A stretch of DNA of 64,000 nt from NCBI RefSeq assembly GCF_000332195.1, contig NZ_KB235920.1:18346-82345 (forward strand), written 5' to 3'. Below, piece by piece: positions 34,363-43,535 of this stretch. Every line of letters begins with the position of its first letter. The stretch's first letter is position 1. Below the pieces are notes generated by a model that was not told the origin of the DNA, ran no database searches, and saw nothing but the letters and a program-made list of their open reading frames with translations. Origin of the DNA: Pleurocapsa sp. PCC 7319. GTDB lineage: Bacteria; Cyanobacteriota; Cyanobacteriia; Cyanobacteriales; Xenococcaceae. Made by a program: the position numbers and the translations under genes.

Positions 34363-37173
34363 ATGAAAACTCATCACAGAAATAAATCCTTATCACCGCC
34401 AAAAATTGACGCAAGAGATTTTTCGACTCTCGTGTCAGAAATTAAACAATTAATTCCTTTCTATACTCCAGAATGGCAGGTTTCTCAGGATAGGAATTCT
34501 GGTTCGGCTTTGTTAAATATATTCGCCCGTATGGTTGCAGGTACGATAGAGCAACTTAACCAAGTGCCTGAGAAAAATTTTATTGCTTTTTTAAATTTGT
34601 TGGGGGTAAAACTTTTGCCCGCACAACCTGCTAGAGTTCCAGTATCTTTTTCTTTGAGTGAAGGAACAAAGGAAAACATTTTAGTTCTAGCTAGAACTAA
34701 GGTATCTGCTGAAAGAAATACGATAAAAAACGAGTCAATTGTATTTGAAACAGAAAGAAGTACGACCAAAAATGAGCCGATTGTATTTGAAACAGAAAAA
34801 AGTATTTCAGTTACTCCAGGAAAATTAGTTACTGCTTATAGTGTTAACCCTAAAATAGATAGTATCTTCCCCGCACCACCTGGCTTTTTGACGGGAGAAT
34901 CAACTCCTGTAGTGACTCAATTGATTGAAGATGGCAAATTGAATGACACTCGCTTATTTTTGGAAGATGCCTCAGAAACTGAAGCTGGTGACATACTCAA
35001 AATCGGCAACGATCTATATTATGAGTACCTAGAAATAGACGAAGTTAAAGATCGCCAGATTAAACTCCAAGATCGGCTAACTGCTAACTACTTAGTAGAT
35101 AATACTGTAGTTGAAAAAGTTGTCAATTTTGAGCTATTTACAGGTAAAAACCAACAGGAACACAGTCTGTATTTAGGACATTCAACTCTTTTTAACCTTA
35201 CAGGTAATGCACGCTTAACCCTTGAAATTCAGCCAGAGGATTCTTTAACGCAACTAGCAGATACTAACCTAGTTAGTTGGCAATATTGGGGAGAAGATCG
35301 AGCAACTAAAACTTTAAGATGGTATCCTTTTGATAATGTTGCGATCGCGTCTAACAGGCTAATTCTAGAGAAGAATGGCGATCGCCAAACCAAACCCACA
35401 AAGATTAATAACATTGATAGTTTTTGGATTCGTTGCACTAGCGTCGCCCGCTCTTTAGACACGAATCTACAACTAATTAGCGATTTAACAGATATTCAAA
35501 TAGACAATATTGAAGTGACAGTAGACCCTTCACCAGAAGTCGAGACAACAGCTAGTTCACTAGATTATTGCTTGATCTACAACAATCTGCAATATGAAAA
35601 CAAAACTGGTATGTCTTTTCAACCTTTCCAATCTTTAGAAGATGAATACCAAACTATTTATTTAGGGTTTGATGCTCCTCTGTCTAAAGGATTAATTAGT
35701 CTTTTCTTTTCCTTAGCAAGAGAAAGCGATCGCCAAAAGAATAGACCGCGTTTAAATTGGTCATATTACCGAAAACAAAAAGCCAAAAGGGAATGGACTA
35801 AATTAAATTTACGAGATGAAACCAATAGTTTGGCTCAAAGTGGAACGGTAGAACTTATTGGTTCGTCGGATTTTGCTAGAGTCTCGCTGTTTAATCAATC
35901 CCTTTACTGGATAAGAATTGTCTACCCAGAAAAGCAGTCTAGTTCACTCCCCAATCCTATATTTAGAGGTATTTATCTTAATACTACCTGGGCGAGTCAG
36001 ATAGAAACAATCGAACGAGAAACTGTTGGCTCTAGTAACGGTAAAGCAGACCAAACTTTTACTTTATACAGATATCCCGTACTTTCAGAAGAAGTCTGGG
36101 TTAATGAGTTTGCTGCTCTAACTGTAAAAGATAGAGAGCAACTATTAGCTCGATCGCAGCAACTTAAAACTAAGGAAATTAAAAACAAACTCGGAAACGT
36201 CACCGAATTTTGGGTTAAATGGCAACCTGTAGCTGATTTATTAGATTCAACTACAAGCGATTGCACAGCTAGCCGTTTGCGAAGCAAGTCCCGTCAAGCG
36301 GGATCGAGATCCGAAGGACTCGGGCATCGCCATTATGAAATTGATCGCTTTCTGGGAAAAATTACTTTTGGCGACGGTAAAAATGCCATGATTCCCCCAA
36401 CAGGATTCAATAATATTCAGGTTACTTATCGAGTGGGTGGTGGCAAACAGGGAAATGTCCCTCGCGGACAAATTAATCGCTTAAACACTTCTATTGCCTA
36501 TATTGATCGCATTACCAATCCCGAACCCGCCAAAGGAGGCATAGATAGTGAATTAATCGAGCGGGCTTTAAAAAGAGGTACGCAATTTTTAAAACATCGC
36601 CACCGTGCCGTAACTACATCTGATTTTGAAAGACTCAGCCAACAAGCAGATCGCAGTGTTGCCAAAGTTAAGTGTCTGCCTAATATTAATAATCAAGGAC
36701 AACCAGAGTTAGGTTGGGTGAGTATCGTAATTGTTCCCAACAGCAAAGAAACTAAACCCTATCCTTCTCTACAACTAAAACAACGAGTTAAAACATATCT
36801 GCAACAGCGAACGACGAATCTCGTCACAGTCCCCAAACGGCTTGATGTCAGGAGTCCAGTATATGTCGAGATTGCCATAAAAACTCAGATTATCGCGATC
36901 GCTTTCGATCTAGTTCCAGAGGTGGAACTAATGGCAAAACAAAGACTAGATGCCTTTCTTCATCCTCTGACGGGAGGAGATCGAGGTCGGGGCTGGGCAT
37001 TCGGGCGATCGCCCTGTAAATCAGATTTTTACGCCTTGTTAGAGTCAATTCCTGGTGTCGATCGCGTTGATTCTCTTTCTCTAGTTTCTGCCAATAACAG
37101 AGCAATTACCGTCCCTGACTACGCCTTAGTTTCTACTGGCGAACATCAAATTAAAGTAACTTCGACCTGGTAA
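34363..37173 (+). CDS. Large baseplate J-like protein (Afp11-type) 1
   Basis: A 936-residue baseplate wedge protein. The start (PKIDARDFSTLVSEIKQLIP, YTPEWQVSQDRNSGSALLNI) and the end (HPLTGGDRGRGWAFGRSPCK, DFYALLESIPGVDRVDSLSL) match the Afp11/J type. ITFGDGKNAMIPPTG near 670 is the conserved J motif. Two local oddities stand out: a tandem 15-residue duplication (ESIVFETERS, EPIVFETEKS) near 125-145, and a 22-residue insertion from a mobile repeat near 634-655. Despite both the frame is intact. A larger paralogue lies downstream; both together form the wedges. Confidence 0.9.
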   Translation: MKTHHRNKSLSPPKIDARDFSTLVSEIKQLIPFYTPEWQVSQDRNSGSALLNIFARMVAGTIEQLNQVPEKNFIAFLNLLGVKLLPAQPARVPVSFSLSEGTKENILVLARTKVSAERNTIKNESIVFETERSTTKNEPIVFETEKSISVTPGKLVTAYSVNPKIDSIFPAPPGFLTGESTPVVTQLIEDGKLNDTRLFLEDASETEAGDILKIGNDLYYEYLEIDEVKDRQIKLQDRLTANYLVDNTVVEKVVNFELFTGKNQQEHSLYLGHSTLFNLTGNARLTLEIQPEDSLTQLADTNLVSWQYWGEDRATKTLRWYPFDNVAIASNRLILEKNGDRQTKPTKINNIDSFWIRCTSVARSLDTNLQLISDLTDIQIDNIEVTVDPSPEVETTASSLDYCLIYNNLQYENKTGMSFQPFQSLEDEYQTIYLGFDAPLSKGLISLFFSLARESDRQKNRPRLNWSYYRKQKAKREWTKLNLRDETNSLAQSGTVELIGSSDFARVSLFNQSLYWIRIVYPEKQSSSLPNPIFRGIYLNTTWASQIETIERETVGSSNGKADQTFTLYRYPVLSEEVWVNEFAALTVKDREQLLARSQQLKTKEIKNKLGNVTEFWVKWQPVADLLDSTTSDCTASRLRSKSRQAGSRSEGLGHRHYEIDRFLGKITFGDGKNAMIPPTGFNNIQVTYRVGGGKQGNVPRGQINRLNTSIAYIDRITNPEPAKGGIDSELIERALKRGTQFLKHRHRAVTTSDFERLSQQADRSVAKVKCLPNINNQGQPELGWVSIVIVPNSKETKPYPSLQLKQRVKTYLQQRTTNLVTVPKRLDVRSPVYVEIAIKTQIIAIAFDLVPEVELMAKQRLDAFLHPLTGGDRGRGWAFGRSPCKSDFYALLESIPGVDRVDSLSLVSANNRAITVPDYALVSTGEHQIKVTSTW
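36262..36327. repeat. In-frame 66-bp palindromic repeat insertion in the baseplate gene
   Basis: A HIP1 site seems to have been split: GCGAT ends at 36261 and CGC begins at 36328. Between them is a 66-bp arginine- and serine-rich stretch (CTASRLRSKSRQAGSRSEGL) with palindromic pieces such as GTCCCGTCAAGCGGGAT and GGATCGAGATCC. It adds 22 residues just before the conserved FGDG motif. Confidence 0.65.
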
Positions 37174-37189
37174 ACACAGTTAATAACGA

Positions 37190-37394
37190 GGAAGAGGGGT
37201 CAGGGGTTAGGGGGTGGGTGATAGGGAAAAATTTAATTTCTGTTCTCTAAAGCGCGAATTAAAGCGGATAACAATCTACCTACTGATCTCTATAGGATTT
37301 TATTTCCATTTCTCTTCTCAATGATTTTCTCTATTTTCCACCCCCTCATCCCCAACACCTAACACCTAACACCTAACACCTAACACCTAATCCC
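37190..37394. repeat. Split heptamer repeat block
   Basis: GGGGTCAGGGGTTAGGGGG at 37196-37214 and CACCTAACACCTAACACC at 37360-37390 are separated by about 140 bp of unique AT-rich sequence (37230-37340) that has no ORF. It separates the two baseplate J-like genes and is the longest spacer of this repeat family here. Confidence 0.75.
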
Positions 37395-39932
37395 ATGACC
37401 CTCCCACTCCCCCAACTAGATAACCAAACATTTGAAGAATTAGTAGCAGAGGCGCGGAAATTAATTCCCCGTTATGCTCCTGAATGGACGGATTACAATA
37501 TCCACGATCCTGGTATTACCTTCATCGAATTGTTTGCTTGGCTGACCGAACTCCAGCGTTACTATCTCGATCGCGTTAGAGATGAAAATTACCTCAAATT
37601 CCTGAAACTTTTGGGTATAAAACTCCAAGATGCTCGTCCAGCTAGCACTGATGTCACTTTTTACTTTGTTGAGCGGCAGATGTTGACACCAGTTATAGTT
37701 CCCCAGAGAACAAAGCTCGTTACTCAAGAAGAGATGGTTTTTGAGACAGACACTTCTATTTCACTCGTTTCCACCCAAATAGATCAGATTATTCGTTCTT
37801 CTGCCACAGGACTTAAAGAAAACCTTGATAGCGATCGCACGAAAGGACTGTGTTTCTCTGCTTTCGGTGAAGATGCCGAGGTGGGTAGTTCTTTATCTTT
37901 GGGGTTGGAGCCTATTTATCTTTTTGACTGGGATAAAGTAGCAAGCTGTGAAGAAAACGCAGATACCGAGCGACTGAAACAATATTTAGATCGGTATTTA
38001 GATATTAATTGGGTTAAAAATCTAGGCAATCGCAATATTTATAAAATTGATGAAGGTAAAACTATTTTAATTATCTATGGCGATCAGGAGTTAACTTTAG
38101 ATTTAGATCGATCACATCAACAAGTTAAAATTACTGGTTCGGGCATAAGGGAATCTATTTATTTCTTTGCCAGCGAAGAAGAAGACAAGCTATTTATCTA
38201 CGCTCAACCATTTTCCATTAATCAAAAAATTCCTTTAACTTTTAACCTGTTTGAAAATTATCCAGTACCTAAAGGCAAACATCGAGAAGAACCTGTTGAT
38301 TTTGTCCCCTCGGTTGTTTTGCGGTGGGAATATTACAGTACGGCTGGGTATTGGCGATCGCTAGAAATAGAGCGAGATGAAACCCAGATGCTGTATCAAA
38401 GCGGACGGGTTTGGTTTCGTGTTCCTCTCGATCTGAAAGTGAGAAACATCTTCCCTTTTGCCGAACAATTATACTGGCTGCGAGTTACAGTAGAACGCTC
38501 TGAATACGAACTACCGCCCAAAATCAATTCGATTGCGCTAAATACGATTTCTGCATCTGGGGTCAATACTCTAGCAGAAATCATAACCCATTCTAGTAAT
38601 GGCGATCGCAGACAAACATTTCCCTCTTCTTATTTAGTTTTAAAAGGCGACAATATTCTGCAAGTAAAAATGTCCTATGAAGACTGGAGAGCTAAATTAG
38701 GTCATGAGTTAGACGAAACGGAAATACAAGAACTTATAAAAATCGAATATTGGCAAGATTGGTACGACTATGAGTTAGATAAGACAGAAAATTCAGAATT
38801 TATCCCTATTACCTTCAGAGAAGACATTCCCCCTAGAGAAAAAGATAACGTTCGAGTAGTTTCTGTTGCCGAATCAGACAATTTTCAGAGATCGTTCCAC
38901 AGTAATGGCTTACCCTATCAAACTTTCTCCCTCAAACAATTTCCCATTGTTACTACAACATTCAAAATTCAAGTTAAAGAGAAAATAGATAACGAATACT
39001 ACTGGCGAGATTGGATTCGGGTTAATGATTTTGATGCTTCCGGGTCGCAAGATAACCATTACATTTTAGAAGCTCAAAAGGGTGAAATTTGTTTTGGCGA
39101 TGGAGTTAATGGCAAAATTCCCCCCCCAGACAACCAAGACAACATTCGCGTTATTTCTTGTCAGCTTGTTCGAGGAGAAAGAGGAAATATAGAAGCCAAT
39201 GCGATCAACACAATTTACAATCCCGTATCTGGCTTATTAGGTAAAGAATTCATCACCATTAACAACGATCGCGCAGCTACTGGAGGAACTAGCCATGAAT
39301 CCCTAGCCACAGCCAAACGACGTATGAGACAAGAACTAAAGACAAGCGATCGCGCCATTACGGAACAAGATCTAGAGCAATTAGCTATAAATACCCCTGG
39401 GCTGCGCGTTGCCAGAGCCAAAGCTATTGTATCCTCCAAAGATGAACCAAGTTCCTTGATTAAAGTTGCGATCGTCCCTTACAGCGAAACTCCAATACCA
39501 ACCGAGCCAAGTGAAGGATTTTTAAAAGCTATTCGGCAACATCTCAATAAACACAGATTAATTACTACTCAAATTGAAGTCATTAAGCCTCATTTCGTTG
39601 AGATAAGTGTTAAAGCGGTAGTGCGTATTTATCCCGAACATAACCCCGAACAAACTCGCCAAAAAATAGAACATTGCCTCACTCAGCAATTTTTAAATCC
39701 CCTAACTGGAGGAGATGAAGGCAAAGGCTGGAGTTTTGGGCGTACTGTTTATCGTTCAGAAGTTTACCAAGCAATTGCCAACAGCACCGAAGCAGTAGAT
39801 TGCGTTGAAAACTTAAAACTAATAGTTGTCAATCCTAGCCAAAAAATTAAAGTCGATCGCGCTGGCAATATCCCTCTTGTAACCCACAGCCTTGTTTATT
39901 CAACAAAACACCAAATAGAGATCGAGGTTTAG
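37395..39932 (+). CDS. Large baseplate J-like protein (Afp11/12-type) 2
   Basis: An 845-residue baseplate wedge protein: FEELVAEARKLIPRYAPEWT, YNIHDPGITFIELFAWLTEL, LDRVRDENYLKFLKLLGIKL at the N-terminus; GEICFGDGVNGKIPPPDNQD as the J motif; and LNPLTGGDEGKGWSFGRTVY at the end. The same ends as the first J-like protein show common origin; this copy fits the baseplate assembly consensus better (HDPGIT). It likely builds wedge arms and, in thylakoid-type systems, may take part in membrane contact; that is inference. Confidence 0.92.
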   Translation: MTLPLPQLDNQTFEELVAEARKLIPRYAPEWTDYNIHDPGITFIELFAWLTELQRYYLDRVRDENYLKFLKLLGIKLQDARPASTDVTFYFVERQMLTPVIVPQRTKLVTQEEMVFETDTSISLVSTQIDQIIRSSATGLKENLDSDRTKGLCFSAFGEDAEVGSSLSLGLEPIYLFDWDKVASCEENADTERLKQYLDRYLDINWVKNLGNRNIYKIDEGKTILIIYGDQELTLDLDRSHQQVKITGSGIRESIYFFASEEEDKLFIYAQPFSINQKIPLTFNLFENYPVPKGKHREEPVDFVPSVVLRWEYYSTAGYWRSLEIERDETQMLYQSGRVWFRVPLDLKVRNIFPFAEQLYWLRVTVERSEYELPPKINSIALNTISASGVNTLAEIITHSSNGDRRQTFPSSYLVLKGDNILQVKMSYEDWRAKLGHELDETEIQELIKIEYWQDWYDYELDKTENSEFIPITFREDIPPREKDNVRVVSVAESDNFQRSFHSNGLPYQTFSLKQFPIVTTTFKIQVKEKIDNEYYWRDWIRVNDFDASGSQDNHYILEAQKGEICFGDGVNGKIPPPDNQDNIRVISCQLVRGERGNIEANAINTIYNPVSGLLGKEFITINNDRAATGGTSHESLATAKRRMRQELKTSDRAITEQDLEQLAINTPGLRVARAKAIVSSKDEPSSLIKVAIVPYSETPIPTEPSEGFLKAIRQHLNKHRLITTQIEVIKPHFVEISVKAVVRIYPEHNPEQTRQKIEHCLTQQFLNPLTGGDEGKGWSFGRTVYRSEVYQAIANSTEAVDCVENLKLIVVNPSQKIKVDRAGNIPLVTHSLVYSTKHQIEIEV

Positions 39933-39934
39933 GT

Positions 39935-40079
39935 TTTGGGTTTTGGGTGCTGAGTGTTAAGTATTCATCGATCTAACCCCTACCACCTAACCCCTACCAC
40001 CTAACCCCTACCACCTAACCCCTACCACCTAACCCCTACCACCTAACCCCTACCACCTAACCCCCAACCCCTAATCCAA
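39935..40079. repeat. Heptamer repeat block in opposite core orientation
   Basis: G-rich (TTTTGGGTTTTGGGTGC), then a core that is the exact reverse complement of 29752-29778 over 27 bp (39954-39980), then seven or more copies of CCCCTACCACCTAA. The inverted core shows that the block is a movable or copied unit, not just local slippage. Confidence 0.88.
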
Positions 40080-40080
40080 A

Positions 40081-42006
40081 ATGAAATCACCAGAATTCAA
40101 ATTTTTAGTTTTAAATACCAAAGCAGATTGGGAACTAGGTGAACCAAGCAATCTGACTGTTGATGATAAAGGAATACGAATCAAATCTGGTTTGCAGTTT
40201 GTCCCCCAGCATCTGCTCAATCGCTTTCCAATTGTGGACTTTGCCGTAGGCGACTTGACCCAAGTTTATTTACTCGATGCCCAAAATCGGCGAATCGTCC
40301 TGTTTGATTCGCGGCAAAACTATTACGAATCAATCGATCTTCTGCAAGATTTAGTTCAACGTCCTACCTATATCGCCTATAGTCCTGCAACTGTCTACGT
40401 TGCCGATGAATTTAGCCCCTCAAATCAAACTCGTATTTATGCCTTTGCTCAAAGAGATAATTGGCAAGTACGCTGGATAGTGACGCTTCCTGTTGGGCTT
40501 AAACCAGTCGCAATGGTGGCAGATCGCGAAGGGAACTTATATGTTTTATTAAATATTGGCGAACAGTTAATTGTTAAGTACAATGCTGCGGGACAACAAA
40601 TACCGACAACGGAATTCACCAGAGACAACCTAAGCGACCCTCAAGCAATGGCGATCGCTTCTAATGGCAATCTCTACGTTCTGACTGCTGAAGCGATAGT
40701 AAAGTTCAAGCCCGATAACGATCATGCCTATACCTGCGCCATTATTGGTTTAGAAGAACTAATTTCTAGAGGTATACAACCTTCTGGATTAACTATAGAT
40801 TCTAACGAGAATCTCTATATTGGCGATCGCCGTAACCGAAATATAGCAGAAGAGGAAGAACGATTTATTTTTCGTCTCGACCCATCGGAAAAAACCACCC
40901 AACCAATTATGGGATATCGGGGTGTGGTGACTAAACTTATTTTAGATTCGACAAATCATTTAGTTGTTTTCAATTCCCAACGACAAGAAATCAGAATTTT
41001 ACAGGGAGAAAAGCAATTTTTACGAACTCCGTTGCAAAAACTACCTAGAGGAGAATTCACTTCTCAAGTTCTCGACAGCACCAAATTGGGACAATGTTGG
41101 CACAAAATTGTTTTAGATGCCGAGATTCCAGATAATACTCAAATAAAAGTTTATTATGCCAGTAGCGATGAATTAACTAGCGATCGTTCTTGGTCAGAAC
41201 CGATAATTAATCCCCAAGATGCTCTATTCAGGGAAGCAACAGGGCGTTATCTTTATTTAAAAATAGAATTAATCGGCAACGATTGGCACACGCCGACAAT
41301 TAGAAGCTTGAGGGTATATTTTCCTCGTCTTTCTTATCTGCGCTATTTACCTGCTGTCTATCAAGAAGACGAAACCAGTCGCGATTTTCTCGAACGTTTT
41401 CTCTCTATTTTTGAAACCTATTTTAATAACATAGAAACGCAGATCGATCAGGTCGGACGTTATTTTGATGCTGAAGTAGTTCCCTCGAACTTCTTACCCT
41501 GGCTGGCTAGCTGGATGGCGATCGCTGTAGATGAAAATTGGACGGATAGCCAACTGCGTCAACTAATTCAAAAAGCCCCTTACCTTTACCGTCAGCGCGG
41601 TACGAGAGAAGGTATTGCTGCTACGGTGGAAATTTTAACGGGTTCTCCTCCTTTAATCGTCGAGTCATTTCAACAGACAGATCGCGAAGAATCAAACCAG
41701 AATAACCCTTTCCGTTTTTGGGTTTTACTCGCTCCTGCCGATCTCGATAACAAAGGACTGCAAAGCATACAACGCCAAATCGAAGCCGAAAAACCCGCCC
41801 ATACAGAAGCCGTTCTTAAAGTCTTACCACCTTGGACTGCTTTAAATCGGCAAAGCTATCTAGGAGTCAACTCTCGCATTCTCGATCCTGCTTTGCGTCT
41901 CGATCGCGGTGCAGTAATTTCTCAAGATAGCATTCTAACCGATCCAGAGGAATATGGGCAGGTCGGTAGGCGAGCGAGATTGGAATTAGACACGGTAATT
42001 AATTAG
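40081..42006 (+). CDS. NHL-repeat tail protein with P2 gpI-like domain
   Basis: A 641-residue protein. Residues 30-330 form an NHL-type beta-propeller (VADREGNLYVLLNIGEQLIV, AIASNGNLYVLTAEAIVKFK, LTIDSNENLYIGDRRNRNIA). Residues 415-640 are the tail P2-I/TIGR02242-like domain (YLRYLPAVYQEDETSRDFLE, LPWLASWMAIAVDENWTDSQ, YRQRGTREGIAATVEILTG). In CIS loci this protein is baseplate-associated, at the place of Afp12/13-type components. The propeller may serve in tail-fibre or membrane attachment. Its ATG begins right at the end of a repeat block. Confidence 0.88.
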   Translation: MKSPEFKFLVLNTKADWELGEPSNLTVDDKGIRIKSGLQFVPQHLLNRFPIVDFAVGDLTQVYLLDAQNRRIVLFDSRQNYYESIDLLQDLVQRPTYIAYSPATVYVADEFSPSNQTRIYAFAQRDNWQVRWIVTLPVGLKPVAMVADREGNLYVLLNIGEQLIVKYNAAGQQIPTTEFTRDNLSDPQAMAIASNGNLYVLTAEAIVKFKPDNDHAYTCAIIGLEELISRGIQPSGLTIDSNENLYIGDRRNRNIAEEEERFIFRLDPSEKTTQPIMGYRGVVTKLILDSTNHLVVFNSQRQEIRILQGEKQFLRTPLQKLPRGEFTSQVLDSTKLGQCWHKIVLDAEIPDNTQIKVYYASSDELTSDRSWSEPIINPQDALFREATGRYLYLKIELIGNDWHTPTIRSLRVYFPRLSYLRYLPAVYQEDETSRDFLERFLSIFETYFNNIETQIDQVGRYFDAEVVPSNFLPWLASWMAIAVDENWTDSQLRQLIQKAPYLYRQRGTREGIAATVEILTGSPPLIVESFQQTDREESNQNNPFRFWVLLAPADLDNKGLQSIQRQIEAEKPAHTEAVLKVLPPWTALNRQSYLGVNSRILDPALRLDRGAVISQDSILTDPEEYGQVGRRARLELDTVIN

Positions 42007-42085
42007 GGGATAGGGGTTAAATCGATTAAAACCAATTAAAATTTACAACCCAAAACCCAAAACCCAACACCCGACCCCCAATAAT
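42006..42085. repeat. Heptamer repeat block with ATCGAT core
   Basis: GGGGATAGGGGTTAAATCGA leads through AT-rich DNA to CCCAAAACCCAAAACCC. It fills the gap before the next baseplate-associated gene and shares the GGTTAAATCGATTA core with 26049 and 34268. Confidence 0.75.
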
Positions 42086-42112
42086 CAATAACCAACAGAG
42101 GAAGCAATCATC

Positions 42113-43486
42113 ATGAAAAATAGTAATGGATACTCGATATCATCTTTCGAGCGCAACAAATATTTTTACAGCAAACTGCTAACGGTTCGCGACTTTGAAC
42201 TCGAACAAAAATATGGCATTGAAAAGAACCACCTGATTAATCGCTTGATTTTAGGGGAAGGTATTGTTTGTGGTTTAGAAATTGAATTAGATCAACAAAC
42301 AGAACCAGATGTTTTAAGCGTTACCCTCACTCCAGGGGTAGCTTTAGATCGCAATGGCAGAGAAATTGTCGTCGGTAAAACTATATCCGAACCATTGGAA
42401 ATTAAATCTTCCGAGACGCAATATATTTATATTGAATATCAAGAACACGATCGCGAACCCATTGCAGACATAGCTAATGGTACTTCTGAAGAATCAGGCG
42501 ATCGCTATAATCGAGTTTTGGAAAGTTTTCATCTTTTCTTGAGTTCGGAAGCACCTCCAGAATTAGAATCCAAGTCAGACTTAACTTTAGAATCTTTAGA
42601 ATCTCTAGACCAACTGGTACGAGAATATTACGATCGCTCTTTAAAAACTGGTTCTCATAATAAATACGAACACATACCCTTAGCAGTCGTAGATATTACT
42701 GACAATAAACCCGTTCTCAACGAGGAAGAAACTCAAAAAGTACGCCCTATCCTCCGCAGCAACCCCATGCTGTACGATCTTTTAGAGCGAGTTTACGATC
42801 TGACTCAACAGGCGATCGATCTTCCTCAAATCGATGCTAATAGCTTTACTTCCTCCGATGAAAGTATCAAAATCACTCCCACCGAAGAACCCAAAGGATT
42901 TGACTTTACCCTAGCATCTGAGACAGAGCGATCGCATAATAAGATGTTTACAGGGAAAAGAGTCCTAGAGTTGACCACAGAGGAAAATTTACCCCCAGGT
43001 ACTCTCCAACCCGTTACCGTTCGGATCGACGAACTAGCAGAAAAAGAACCCTTCACGGTAATTTTAGCTCCCCAACTTCCTGCCACTATTCCCCCTGTTT
43101 TCACTCCCACTTTAGGAGAGCAAGATGGGGATGGGCTGCGTTTTGCCTTTGGTTCTCATCCCGAACTACCCCGTAGCTATGTGGCATATGTACCCCAACC
43201 CTACAATAAAACCTTTGAAATTCATGGTTGCGATCGCAATCTCAGCGAACTCAATCTTAAGCAGGTAGAAGTAGTTTACTGGGTTATGGCAGGGGTAAAA
43301 GAACCTTCTTTAAAAGACAGAATTTTAGAGCTTCTAGCCAATAACCCCGAAGGAATGGGCATTGGCTTAATCGGTAGAGAATTAGATGTCGAACGTTCTA
43401 TTTTACAGGAAGAACTAACTCAATTAATGGATAACGAACTAATTCGACGCAACAACGGCACTAATGGTAAATATTTCTTAGTTTAA
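42113..43486 (+). CDS. Conserved CIS baseplate-associated protein with C-terminal winged helix
   Basis: A 457-residue protein with the conserved start FERNKYFYSKLLTVRDFELE, QKYGIEKNHLINRLILGEGI and VCGLEIELDQ, VTLTPGVALDRNGREIVVG, a type widely seen next to DUF4157 cargo in CIS loci. The last 70 residues (KDRILELLANNPEGMGIGLI, ERSILQEELTQLMDNELIRR) look like a winged-helix unit, unusual for a structural protein. The middle is acidic. It could be a baseplate or cargo-loading factor; its biochemistry is unknown to me. Confidence 0.75.
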   Translation: MKNSNGYSISSFERNKYFYSKLLTVRDFELEQKYGIEKNHLINRLILGEGIVCGLEIELDQQTEPDVLSVTLTPGVALDRNGREIVVGKTISEPLEIKSSETQYIYIEYQEHDREPIADIANGTSEESGDRYNRVLESFHLFLSSEAPPELESKSDLTLESLESLDQLVREYYDRSLKTGSHNKYEHIPLAVVDITDNKPVLNEEETQKVRPILRSNPMLYDLLERVYDLTQQAIDLPQIDANSFTSSDESIKITPTEEPKGFDFTLASETERSHNKMFTGKRVLELTTEENLPPGTLQPVTVRIDELAEKEPFTVILAPQLPATIPPVFTPTLGEQDGDGLRFAFGSHPELPRSYVAYVPQPYNKTFEIHGCDRNLSELNLKQVEVVYWVMAGVKEPSLKDRILELLANNPEGMGIGLIGRELDVERSILQEELTQLMDNELIRRNNGTNGKYFLV

Positions 43487-43535
43487 GCCGTTTTTTAACT
43501 CCGAACTCCTCATTCCGAATTCCCAACTCAAAGCC

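Noticed and set aside
37230..37340. Possible small gene between the two baseplate J-like genes
   Set aside because: No start with a ribosome site and no open frame of useful length; the stretch is unique but seems non-coding.
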